Shown: piece by piece, positions 7,455 through 14,984 of the stretch
Position numbering within the stretch: position 1 is the stretch's first letter
Layout: each line of letters starts with the position of its first letter
Assembly: GCA_958350755.1 (NCBI GenBank)
Contig: CATWID010000020.1
Span: 1-29,560 of the forward strand
Direction: 5' to 3'
DNA length: 29,560 bases
Source: an uncultured Collinsella sp.
GTDB taxonomy: Bacteria > Actinomycetota > Coriobacteriia > Coriobacteriales > Coriobacteriaceae
Position numbers and translations under genes: made by a program
The notes under the pieces: model-generated
Told to the model about the DNA's origin: nothing
The model's database searches: none
The model's input: only the letters and a program-made list of their open reading frames with translations

Positions 7455-8324
7455 ATGCAGACGGGCATGTATGCGATTAGCGAGATGGCGAGCTTGTTTA
7501 ATGTTTCGCGCCAAACGCTCATCTACTACGACAAGATCGGCCTGTTTAAGCCCGCCGTGGTCAACGAAAAAGGCTACCGTTTCTATTCGCCCACGCAGAT
7601 CCCGCTCATGCGCCTGATCTGCATGTTGCGCGACCTGGGGCTCGAGCTCGACGAGGTCGACCGCCTGACCTCGACGTTCGACATTGGCGAGATGACCGAT
7701 CACCTGCGCTCGCGGGTGCAGGCGCTCGATGAACAGATCGCCGGGCTCAAAGCCGAGCGCGCGAGTGTGCAGGAGCGTCTGAGCTTTTACGACGAGGCGG
7801 TTTACTGGCGCGAGCGCGAGGGCAAGCCGGAGCTCAAACAGTTTGAGCGCCGCTACGTGGTCTTTGAGGAGTTCCCGGCCGATATCGAGCGCGGCCGCTC
7901 GATGCTGCACCCCACGCTCATGCGTGCGATTCTGCGCATGCGTGCGCTGACGGGCACGCGTCCCATGCGCGGTTGGGGCGCCATGCTGCGTCGCGAGGCA
8001 CTGCATTCCGACGACCCCATTGCCGGCGCCGGCTCCTTTGCCGTGCTACCGCGCGGTGTCGAGGAACTGCTGCCGAGCGACGCTGCCGAGCTGGCAGAGA
8101 TCGGCATAGAAGTGCTGCCCGAGGGCACATACCTGTGCATGAGCCGCTGGGGCATGCCGTACGAACCCGAGGGCATCCGCGCCGTCGTGGCCTGCATGGA
8201 CAAGCACGCGCTCCAGCCCGTTGGCAACGCTTTCGACTTTTGCTACCTCGATACCACGAGCTACGACGAGTCCCACCAAGAGGACTTCTGCTGCATCCAA
8301 ATCCCCGTCGCCCTTCAGATGTGA
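7455..8324 (+). CDS. MerR-family regulator with GyrI-like effector domain
   Basis: 289 residues. ATG 7455 follows GGGAGG at a good distance; a GTG at 7440 is in frame but overlaps that site. The N-terminal winged helix is clear: AISEMASLFNVSRQTLIYYDKIGLFKPAVVNEKGYRFYS (7-45). A dimerisation helix follows (about 80-115, LRSRVQALDEQIAGLKAERAS), then a C-terminal half resembling BmrR/GyrI-type ligand domains. Such proteins twist promoters with long spacers to activate them when a ligand binds. As the only regulator in the cluster, it is the best candidate to bind the matching dyads at 2401 and 3541; this is inferred. It stops in ATG-TGA inside a dyad repeat. Confidence 0.87.
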   Translation: MQTGMYAISEMASLFNVSRQTLIYYDKIGLFKPAVVNEKGYRFYSPTQIPLMRLICMLRDLGLELDEVDRLTSTFDIGEMTDHLRSRVQALDEQIAGLKAERASVQERLSFYDEAVYWREREGKPELKQFERRYVVFEEFPADIERGRSMLHPTLMRAILRMRALTGTRPMRGWGAMLRREALHSDDPIAGAGSFAVLPRGVEELLPSDAAELAEIGIEVLPEGTYLCMSRWGMPYEPEGIRAVVACMDKHALQPVGNAFDFCYLDTTSYDESHQEDFCCIQIPVALQM

Positions 8325-8349
8325 CAAGGGGACAGTCCCTTTGTCACAT
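8319..8349. repeat. Short dyad repeat overlapping the end of the MerR gene
   Basis: ATGTGACAAGGGGACAG (8319-8335) then TCCCTTTGTCACAT (8336-8349): an inverted repeat with nearly complete pairing. The regulator's final Met and TGA stop are its first bases. As RNA it could form a stable hairpin at the 3' end of the transcript. Confidence 0.75.
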
Positions 8350-8361
8350 CCACGCCCATTT

Positions 8362-8434
8362 CTTAGAAACTTGCAAAATCTGCAAGTTTCTAAGGTGGCA
8401 TCTTATAAACTTGCAAATAATGCAAGTTTATAAG
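8362..8434. promoter_or_regulatory. Two 33-bp palindromes before the second ATPase gene
   Basis: 8362-8394 has arms CTTAGAAACTTGCA and complement around AAATC. 8402-8434 has arms CTTATAAACTTGCA and complement around AATAA. Both have perfect 14-base arms and 5-base centres, start 40 bp apart, and differ in the same position of both arms (G/C in one, T/A in the other), so the symmetry is kept. They end 33 bases before the ATPase start codon. This matches the layout seen before the ATPase at 858, with a different sequence. Confidence 0.75.
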
Positions 8435-8467
8435 TTTTCATGTCTGGACGGGCGCTAGGGAGACTCT

Positions 8468-9784
8468 ATGAACATCGTTCGCCGAAGCCGCTATCTTGAT
8501 CGACTCATTGCTTTTCAGGATACCGACCTCATCAAAATCGTGACGGGTATACGCCGTTGCGGCAAATCCACGTTATTGGACATGATGAGGGAGCACCTGG
8601 CGCAGCAGGGGGTGCCGGCAGAGCGTTTGCTGACCTTTAAGATGGAATCTCTAGAGTACGCGGGGGTTACAGATTATCTGACGTTTTATCGCATGGTTCG
8701 GGAGCGCGTTGACGGTGTCGATCGCCCCTATCTGTTCTTTGACGAGCTCCAGAATGTCGAGGGTTGGGAAAAGGCGGTCAACTCGCTCCGAGTGGATTTG
8801 CCGTGCGACATCTATGTCACGGGCTCCAATGCCTTTATGCTATCGAGCGAGCTTGCAACGCTTATCTCGGGTAGATATATCGAGGTCAAGATGCAGCCCC
8901 TCACGTTTGGCGAGTATCTTGATTTTCGCTCGATTGATGCGGTCGTCGCCGAAGGGCTCGGTGAGCGGGTTGAGCTCGTTTCCAAGACGGGCAATCGCCT
9001 TAATTCAAATACCGTGCTTGAGCAGTACATAACCTACGGCGGCATGCCGTTTCTGGCTCATGATGAGCCGAGGCGTGAGCTGTGTCGCGACTATATTCGT
9101 AGCCTTTACCAGACAATCGTCGCGCGCGATATCTTATTGCGCGCGACGCGTAGGGGTCGCGGGGCTATCACTAAGCGCGATGTTCTCGAGCGGCTCTGTG
9201 CGTACCTGGCAGACAACATCTCCAATCAAACCTCGGTCAATAAAATCGTAGGGACGCTCAACGAATCGGCGGGCGGTAAGACCAATGCATCGACGGTGTC
9301 GGCATATATTGGCGCTCTGGAAGAGACGTACCTGTTTACCAAAGTAAAAAGGTATGACATCAAGGGGCGGGAGCTTCTTAAGACAGGCGGTAAATATTAC
9401 ATAGCCGATACGGGAATCCGCAGCTATCTTGACGGATATAGAGGTAGCGATAGCGGAAGGATGCTCGAGAACGTTATCTACAACCAGCTTGTCTTTGAAG
9501 GGTACGAAGTGTTTTGCGGCCATCTGCGCGCGGGGGAAATCGACTTTGTCGCAATCGGCGAGGGATCGGACCGCAAATATATCCAGGTTACCGAACGGAT
9601 CGACGCCGAGGCGACGAGAGAACGCGAACTGCGACCGCTCAAGCTAAGCACGCTAGGAAAAATCCCTGATTCGTACGAGAAGATCTTGATTGTCAGGGAT
9701 GGTGAGCATCCAACAGACATCGACGGCATCAGAATCGTAGGGGCGGCCGATTTCTTGCTGAGAAACAAGATCGCCCACGGCTAA
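8468..9784 (+). CDS. AAA_14/DUF4143 ATP-binding protein
   Basis: 438 residues, with GGGAGA five bases before ATG 8468. The N-terminal ATPase has Walker A GIRRCGKS (27-34), Walker B YLFFDELQ (88-95), VTGSNAFML (117-125) and the LISGRYIEVKMQPLTFGEYL block (132-151). The C-terminal half is DUF4143, with YYIADTGIRSYL and a nuclease-like GEIDFVAIGEG...KYIQV pattern near residues 355-375. The family is widespread and often multicopy in gut bacteria; its function is unknown. Codon use is less GC-biased than in the neighbours, which hints at horizontal transfer. It is flanked by two palindromes upstream and a dyad repeat downstream, and stands alone as a transcription unit. Confidence 0.92.
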   Translation: MNIVRRSRYLDRLIAFQDTDLIKIVTGIRRCGKSTLLDMMREHLAQQGVPAERLLTFKMESLEYAGVTDYLTFYRMVRERVDGVDRPYLFFDELQNVEGWEKAVNSLRVDLPCDIYVTGSNAFMLSSELATLISGRYIEVKMQPLTFGEYLDFRSIDAVVAEGLGERVELVSKTGNRLNSNTVLEQYITYGGMPFLAHDEPRRELCRDYIRSLYQTIVARDILLRATRRGRGAITKRDVLERLCAYLADNISNQTSVNKIVGTLNESAGGKTNASTVSAYIGALEETYLFTKVKRYDIKGRELLKTGGKYYIADTGIRSYLDGYRGSDSGRMLENVIYNQLVFEGYEVFCGHLRAGEIDFVAIGEGSDRKYIQVTERIDAEATRERELRPLKLSTLGKIPDSYEKILIVRDGEHPTDIDGIRIVGAADFLLRNKIAHG

Positions 9785-9791
9785 ACGCAAA

Positions 9792-9822
9792 ATGTGACAA
9801 AGGGACAGCCCCTTTGTCACAT
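9792..9822. repeat. Short dyad repeat after the second ATPase gene
   Basis: ATGTGACAAAGGGACAG (9792-9808) followed by CCCCTTTGTCACAT (9809-9822). It is the most symmetrical copy in the window. It starts 7 bases after the ATPase stop and could form a 3'-end hairpin. Confidence 0.75.
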
Positions 9823-9898
9823 TCCGTGCGAGCGGGCGTGCCATCTGGGGGTATAAGGCTAGCAAGTGTTTATTTGCGAGGCTTAAGGGGCGCCCCGT

Positions 9899-10768
9899 AT
9901 GGATATCGATAACTTTGAATGGTGGTATAGCGAGGGCGAGGCTCCGGACGAAGAGTGGGACGAGCCCGCGCCGTGTGACGTGTCGAGCGACGAGGACGAG
10001 TCCGGCAATGATGCCGGTGTCGAGCCTGAAGCCGCCTCCGATGCCGCCGAACCCCTAACCTTTGAACAGGCTTGGGCCCAGGCTGAGGCCGACGAGGCAA
10101 AGGCCGATGCCACGGCCACACTGGGTGAGCCAGCCGACATGTCCATCTCGCCGGCAAAGACCCCGCAGCCGCGTCACACCATCGACCCCGACAGCACGGC
10201 ATCCTTCAGCATTCTCGACGTGCCCTCGCAGGGTGCCCAAGCACCCGCGCCCACACGTCGCCCCGACCTGGCTCGCGAGGAGGATGCGGGCCGTCGCTCT
10301 CCGCTCGGCCCCATCCTCATCGCCTTCATGGCCGGCGTTATCGCATGCTCGGTAATTGGAAACGTCTGGAGCCATGTTGAACAACAACGAAAAGACGCCG
10401 CCAAGGTCGAGATGTCCGTCGAACAATCGCTCAGCCGCACGCGCTCGGTGCATGTATCGGTCGAGGTCAAGGACGGCGCGACGTGGGACACCGCGCGCGG
10501 CGACAGCCAGATGCTCGTCCATATCGTGGGTCGCACACTCAAGGGGCAAGCGATCGACGAGTACCAATACGTCAATTCCGAAGGTGACGGCATCGAGCTC
10601 AAGCCCGGCGACTACGAGCTCACGGTCGATGAGCCGCCCGTCGCCACCGACGGCACGCGTTACCGTGCCTCAAAGCGCATGGTTCCGGTGAGTTTTAATT
10701 CACAGGCGCCCGATACGGTCGATAGCACGCCGCAGGGCGGGTTTGACCTTTACGCTATTGCTCAATAA
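9899..10768 (+). CDS. Acidic single-pass membrane protein of unknown function
   Basis: 289 residues from ATG 9899, with AAGGGG upstream. I do not recognise a family. Residues 1-135 are acidic, low in complexity and probably disordered (many D, E, A and P), followed by a short basic stretch (GRR, 131-133). There is one clear membrane segment at about 137-156 (GPILIAFMAGVIACSVIGNV). The remaining 130 residues should lie outside the cell if positive-inside holds. That part has a beta-rich look, with GDYELTVDEPPVATDGTRYRAS and VPVSF near the end. No signal peptide or sorting motif is seen. It appears to be a single gene. Confidence 0.75.
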   Translation: MDIDNFEWWYSEGEAPDEEWDEPAPCDVSSDEDESGNDAGVEPEAASDAAEPLTFEQAWAQAEADEAKADATATLGEPADMSISPAKTPQPRHTIDPDSTASFSILDVPSQGAQAPAPTRRPDLAREEDAGRRSPLGPILIAFMAGVIACSVIGNVWSHVEQQRKDAAKVEMSVEQSLSRTRSVHVSVEVKDGATWDTARGDSQMLVHIVGRTLKGQAIDEYQYVNSEGDGIELKPGDYELTVDEPPVATDGTRYRASKRMVPVSFNSQAPDTVDSTPQGGFDLYAIAQ

Positions 10769-10847
10769 CTGCACCTGTCGCTCAACCCCGCCGCCAAGAG
10801 TGGGACAATAGCCCTCGACACTATTGTTTACTTTTGGAGGAAGTAGC

Positions 10848-11741
10848 ATGTCCACCGTCACCACCATCAAGCGCGGCGGCCTTACCGCTGCCATCGATTC
10901 CATGGGCGCCCAGCTCACGAGTCTTGCCCTCAATGGCAACGAGTACCTGTGGCAGGGCGACCCGGCCTTTTGGGGCAAGCATGCGCCCATCCTGTTCCCC
11001 ATTGTGGGCTCACTGCGCAACAACACAGCGACGTCTGCGGCTGGCACCTGCGAGATGCCGCGCCACGGACTCGCGCGCATCGTCGAGCACAAGCTGGTCG
11101 AGGTTTCGGAGGACGGCTCCTCGGTAACGTACGAGATCACCGACACGCCTGAGTCGCTCAAGGCTTTCCCCTTCCACTTTAAGCTCAACATGACCTATGC
11201 CCTGACTGGTGACGCCACGCTTACCCAGACCTTTGCCGTTACGAACACTGGCGACGTGGACCTGCCGTTCTCGGTGGGTGGCCACCCTGCATTTAACGTG
11301 CCCGCCCCTGGCGCCGAGGACGAGGCATTCGAGGATTACGAGCTGGCATTTACCGAGGCTTGGACCAACGAGGCCCCCATCATCACGCCTGACGGTCTCA
11401 TGACGTTCGAGGGCAGCTACAAGGCTCCCGATAACTCGGACGTGCTGCCCATCACGCACCGCAGCTTCGATAACGATGCCATCATGTTCACCGATACTCC
11501 GGGCTCCACGCTCACGCTGCGCGGTCGCAAGTCGGGCCACGGCGTCAAGATCGACTTTGAGGGCTTTAAGTACATTGGCGTGTGGTCTGCCGCCAACGAC
11601 GCTCCGTTTGTGGCGCTCGAGCCCTGGACCGGCCATACCACCATGGACACCGAGGACGATGTCTTTGAGCACAAGGTCAACACCATCACCTTGGCCCCCG
11701 GCGAGACGGATGTTCGCAGCTTTAGCGTTACGCTGCTCTAG
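10848..11741 (+). CDS. Aldose 1-epimerase-like protein
   Basis: 297 residues from ATG 10848, seven bases after GGAGG. An upstream in-frame ATG at 10824 overlaps that site and is less likely. The galactose-mutarotase-like fold is shown by ILFPIVGSLRNN (48-59), the PRHGLAR block (71-77) with its usual active-site His73, VGGHPAFNVP (143-152) with His146, and FVALEPWTGHTT (254-265) with Glu258 as the probable base. The length and motifs match the LacX-like or YeaD-like subgroup, which interconverts sugar anomers; the sugar is unknown. A 7-base inverted repeat (ACAATAG at 10805, CTATTGT at 10821) sits before the start. No sugar pathway genes adjoin it. Confidence 0.88.
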   Translation: MSTVTTIKRGGLTAAIDSMGAQLTSLALNGNEYLWQGDPAFWGKHAPILFPIVGSLRNNTATSAAGTCEMPRHGLARIVEHKLVEVSEDGSSVTYEITDTPESLKAFPFHFKLNMTYALTGDATLTQTFAVTNTGDVDLPFSVGGHPAFNVPAPGAEDEAFEDYELAFTEAWTNEAPIITPDGLMTFEGSYKAPDNSDVLPITHRSFDNDAIMFTDTPGSTLTLRGRKSGHGVKIDFEGFKYIGVWSAANDAPFVALEPWTGHTTMDTEDDVFEHKVNTITLAPGETDVRSFSVTLL

Positions 11742-11745
11742 AGGT

Positions 11746-11769
11746 TCCGCCGTTCTAACGAACGGCGGA
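11746..11769 (+). terminator. Hairpin after the epimerase gene
   Basis: TCCGCCGTT, loop CTAACG, AACGGCGGA forms a 9-base stem five bases after the stop. No T-run follows. The same sort of hairpin is the first part of the structured region behind prfA. Confidence 0.45.
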
Positions 11770-11773
11770 CCGG

Positions 11774-11876
11774 TCGACGCTGCGCGCCACCCAGAGCGAC
11801 AATTTGTCATTCAAAAGGCACGGCATGACCAGAAGGTCTATGCCGTGCCTTTTCATGCCAACTTGTTCGCTCTGGG
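11774..11876. other. Structured element A with GACC-AGAA-GGTC tip (candidate RNA)
   Basis: A shared TCGACGCTGC (11774-11783) leads into an outer stem, CCCAGAGCG (11790-11798) with CGCTCTGGG (11868-11876). Inside is a long hairpin: AAAAGGCACGGCAT (11813-11826), GACC, loop AGAA, GGTC, one bulged T, then ATGCCGTGCCTTTT (11840-11853). Element B behind prfA has the same parts in the same order with different but still paired stems. The two together suggest an RNA or DNA structure kept by selection. Which strand matters is unknown. Confidence 0.55.
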
Positions 11877-12020
11877 CGGCGCTCGCTGGCATTGCCAAAA
11901 CATCGACGTTCCCAATGACTACCGCGTGTCTATTAATTTTTCGAGCTTGTGCTGCGCTGCTGGTCGCTGGCGTATATCCTGTTAAGTCGTCAGCATACGA
12001 TTCAACAGGGAAGGCAGATT

Positions 12021-12947
12021 ATGCATTCTCCCCATCAACGCGACGCGCAGACCCAGCCGGTGTGCAGCCGTCGCATCTTTTTGGGTAGCGCTCTCGCTGC
12101 GAGCGCTTCCGTCGTCGCCGGCGCGCTCGCCGGCTGTCAGCGCCCGTCCACGCTTAAGGTGGTTCAGCCCACGACGGGCGGCGGTCGCGACGACCTGTCC
12201 GATTCCGTGATCGGCAAGGACAAGATCCGCATTGGCATGGAAGCGGCCTACGCCCCGTACAACTGGCAGGTCTCCGAGGCCAGCGAGTTCACGATCCCCA
12301 TCGACAACGTGCAGGGCGCCTATGCCGATGGCTACGACGTGCAGATCGCCAAGATCGTCTGCAAGGCCCTCGGCGGCGAGCCCGTTGCCGTCAAGCAGAG
12401 CTTCTCGGGCCTTATCGATTCGCTCAACAACGGCCAGATCGACCTCATCATCGCCGGTATGAGTGCCACGCCCGAGCGCGAGGAGTCGGTCGGCTTCTCC
12501 GACCCGTACTTCATTGGCTACTTTGGCCTGTTCGTAAAAGAGGGCTCGCCCTACCAGAACGCCACCAAGCTCAGCGACTTCAGTGGTGCCACGGTACTCG
12601 GCCAAAAGGACACCATGCTCGACACCGTCATCGACGAGATCCCGGGCGTCGTCCACAAGAACCCGGTCGATTCGGTTCCCACGGTGTTCTCGAACCTGCT
12701 GCAGGGCACGTGCGATGCCGTGACCTACAACACCGAGAACGAGAAGGGCTATATGGCCCAAAATCCGGACATTGTCCCTATTCATTTTGCCGAGGGCGAG
12801 GGCTTTAAGCAGGAGGTCGCGGCAAACGTCGGCTGCCGCAAGGGCTCGGACAAGCTGCTTAAGCTCATCGACAAGACACTCAAGGGCATTAGCCAAGAGG
12901 AGCGCGACCAAATGTGGGACGCGTGCCTCGATCGTCAGCCGGCATAG
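12021..12947 (+). CDS. Amino-acid ABC transporter substrate-binding lipoprotein
   Basis: 308 residues. ATG 12021 follows AGGGAAGGCAG; an earlier in-frame ATG at 11949 gives an unlikely leader. The N-terminus has SRRIFLG (16-22), a twin-arginine-type motif, a hydrophobic stretch, and a lipobox LAGC ending at Cys39, so it should be a lipid-anchored binding protein. The mature part is a family 3 solute-binding protein: IRIGMEAAYAPYNW, GYDVQIAKIVCKALG, DLIIAGMSATPEREESVGFSDPYF and the late VGCRKGSDKLLKLID. Family members bind polar amino acids such as Gln, Glu, His or Arg; which one is not clear. It is the first gene of a three-gene unit, nine bases before the permease. Confidence 0.92.
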   Translation: MHSPHQRDAQTQPVCSRRIFLGSALAASASVVAGALAGCQRPSTLKVVQPTTGGGRDDLSDSVIGKDKIRIGMEAAYAPYNWQVSEASEFTIPIDNVQGAYADGYDVQIAKIVCKALGGEPVAVKQSFSGLIDSLNNGQIDLIIAGMSATPEREESVGFSDPYFIGYFGLFVKEGSPYQNATKLSDFSGATVLGQKDTMLDTVIDEIPGVVHKNPVDSVPTVFSNLLQGTCDAVTYNTENEKGYMAQNPDIVPIHFAEGEGFKQEVAANVGCRKGSDKLLKLIDKTLKGISQEERDQMWDACLDRQPA

Positions 12948-12956
12948 GGAGGCAGC

Positions 12957-14105
12957 ATGAAAACCATCAATCGTCTGGCCTCCTTTACCAAGGCCGACCA
13001 CCGCTATGTGTACCTGGGCACGAGCGTTATCGCGGCGCTCGGCCTGGCGTTTAGCCAGCGCAACCCCACGCCGCTGAGCTTCTTGGCGCCTACGGGCGCG
13101 TTCCAAGACTGCCTCTGGGCAATCCTTTGGGCCTGGCTCGTCGTATCGGCGGCGGCGCTGGTCACCAAGCTTATGCACTGGAACGACTATCGCGAAAAGT
13201 CGCCGTTCGCATCCGAGCGCTTCCGTCGCGGCGCGCGCCTGGGCAGCTACGTCGTGGTCGCCATCGCGGCGATCTTTTTCGTGGACCGCTGCGTCATGTC
13301 ATTTATCGACCTGGTGCAGGTGAGCATTGTCTCGGACTCCAATCCCAGCGACTTTCTGTCGAGCTTGGTCTACATGACCTACAAGAGCGGGGACTTCTTT
13401 ATCCGCGGCATCGAGATCACCATCGCGCTTGCGACCTTCGGTACCGTCATCGCCTTTTTCCTGGCGCTGCTCTTTGTGTTCCTGCGCATTCAGACCTTCG
13501 ATCGCGTGGACAACGACCTCACGCGCTTCTTTAAGAGCATCGGCCGCGGCTTTGCGACCATCTACTCCACCATCGTGCGCGGCACGCCCATGATGGTCCA
13601 GGGCCTGCTCATCTATTACGCGGGCTTCACCGTTTTGCGCGGCATGGGCTTCGAGACCGCCCAGGCCAACCAGATTTGGAGTACCTTCACCGCCGGCCTC
13701 GTCACCATCTCGCTCAACTCCACCGCCTACATGATGGAGGTCCTGCGCGGCGGCATCGAGTCCATCGATCCCGGCCAGGCCGAGGCGGCGCGCTCGCTGG
13801 GCCTGTCGCAGTGGCAGGCTATGCGCAAGGTCGTGTTCCCCCAGGGCATTAAAAACGCGATTCCGGCGCTCACCAACGAGCTCATCATCAACATCAAGGA
13901 TTCGTCGGTGCTTTCGGTCATCGGCGTGTTTGACCTCATGTACGCTACTACCACGGTCGCCGGCGTGTACTACCGCCAGATGGAGGTCTACTGCGTGGCG
14001 CTCGTGGTCTACCTGATCCTGACGCTCGTGGCGAGCCGCCTGCTCGAGGCCTTTGGCAAAAAGCTTGGCGCCGAGGCCCCGGCAACGCTGCCCAGCTCCA
14101 ACTAG
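12957..14105 (+). CDS. Amino-acid ABC transporter permease
   Basis: 382 residues, with GGGAGGCAGC before ATG 12957. The C-terminal part (about 140-370) is a HisM/GlnP-type permease. It has the TIVRGTPMMVQGLLIYY block and the ATPase-contacting EAA loop, EAARSLGLSQWQAMRKVVFPQGIKNAIPAL, near residues 270-300. The N-terminal 130 residues are extra for this family and hold about three more hydrophobic segments joined by a charged loop (HWNDYREKSPFASERFRRG). It should form the membrane channel with the binding protein upstream and the ATPase downstream, from which it is separated by 22 bases. Because there is one permease gene, the channel is probably a homodimer. Confidence 0.92.
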   Translation: MKTINRLASFTKADHRYVYLGTSVIAALGLAFSQRNPTPLSFLAPTGAFQDCLWAILWAWLVVSAAALVTKLMHWNDYREKSPFASERFRRGARLGSYVVVAIAAIFFVDRCVMSFIDLVQVSIVSDSNPSDFLSSLVYMTYKSGDFFIRGIEITIALATFGTVIAFFLALLFVFLRIQTFDRVDNDLTRFFKSIGRGFATIYSTIVRGTPMMVQGLLIYYAGFTVLRGMGFETAQANQIWSTFTAGLVTISLNSTAYMMEVLRGGIESIDPGQAEAARSLGLSQWQAMRKVVFPQGIKNAIPALTNELIINIKDSSVLSVIGVFDLMYATTTVAGVYYRQMEVYCVALVVYLILTLVASRLLEAFGKKLGAEAPATLPSSN

Positions 14106-14127
14106 GCTCAAGACGAGGAGAATCATC

Positions 14128-14913
14128 ATGGCAGATACCGCCACTACCGGCACCGCGGCCGCCGCACAGACCAATGAGCCGCTTATCCGCGTCGAGGGCC
14201 TGCGCAAGAGCTTTGGCTCGCTCGAGGTGCTTAAGGGCATCGACCTCGCTGTCAATCCCGGCGAGGTCGTCACCATTATCGGCGCCTCGGGCTCGGGCAA
14301 GTCGACCTTCCTGCGCTGCCTCAACCTGCTCGAGACCCCGGACGCGGGCCACATCTGGTTCCACGGCCAGGACCTTACGGCCGAGCGCTGCAACATTAAC
14401 AAGCTGCGTGAGGACATCGGCATGGTGTTCCAGGGCTTCAACCTGTTCAACAATATGGACGTGCTCGACAACTGCACGCTCGCGCCCGTCACGCTCAAAA
14501 AGATGAGCAAGGCCGAGGCCGAGAAGGTCGCGATGGAGCATCTGGCGAGCGTGGGACTCGAAAAGTTCGCGCACGCCGCCGTGGGTCGCCTGTCCGGTGG
14601 TCAAAAGCAGCGTGTGGCCATCGCTCGTGCCCTGTGCATGAATCCGCAGATCATGCTGTTTGACGAGCCGACCTCGGCGCTCGACCCCGAGATCGTGGGC
14701 GAGGTGCTCGAGGTCATGCGCAAGCTCGCTGCCGACGGCATGACCATGGTCGTCGTCACGCATGAGATGGCCTTTGCCCGAACCGTATCCGACCGCGTGG
14801 TCTTTATGGACAAGGGCGTGGTACTCGAGGACGCCGCGCCGGCCAAGCTCTTCGGCAATCCCAAGCACCAGCGCACTCGCGAGTTCCTCTCTCGCTATCT
14901 CGAGGACAAATAA
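14128..14913 (+). CDS. Amino-acid ABC transporter ATPase (GlnQ-like)
   Basis: 261 residues; ATG 14128 follows GAGGAG. All ABC motifs are intact: Walker A GASGSGKST (52-60), Q-loop Gln102, signature LSGGQKQ (155-161), Walker B MLFDE (176-180) with the following D-loop, and switch His212 in VVVTHE. The order and the polar-amino-acid-type sequence around them (NLFNNMDVLDNCTLAPV) place it in the GlnQ/HisP group. The first 15 residues are an Ala/Thr-rich tail not usual for the family. It powers the transporter formed with the two genes upstream. A terminator follows at 14938. Confidence 0.95.
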   Translation: MADTATTGTAAAAQTNEPLIRVEGLRKSFGSLEVLKGIDLAVNPGEVVTIIGASGSGKSTFLRCLNLLETPDAGHIWFHGQDLTAERCNINKLREDIGMVFQGFNLFNNMDVLDNCTLAPVTLKKMSKAEAEKVAMEHLASVGLEKFAHAAVGRLSGGQKQRVAIARALCMNPQIMLFDEPTSALDPEIVGEVLEVMRKLAADGMTMVVVTHEMAFARTVSDRVVFMDKGVVLEDAAPAKLFGNPKHQRTREFLSRYLEDK

Positions 14914-14937
14914 CCGGCGCAAACGCCTACGTTGCAG

Positions 14938-14963
14938 GGCCGCTCCCGTGGGGCGGCCTTTGT
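14938..14963 (+). terminator. Intrinsic terminator after the ABC transporter operon
   Basis: GGCCGCTCC, loop CGT, GGGGCGGCC pairs over nine bases with one G-T wobble and is followed by TTTGT. Confidence 0.65.
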
Positions 14964-14984
14964 CGTCACAATCGAAAGGATGTC

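Noticed and set aside
8319..9822. CRISPR-like reading of the repeated ATGTGACAAAGGGACAG elements
   Set aside because: Copies are dispersed over kilobases, not regularly spaced, have no uniform spacers and no cas genes nearby.
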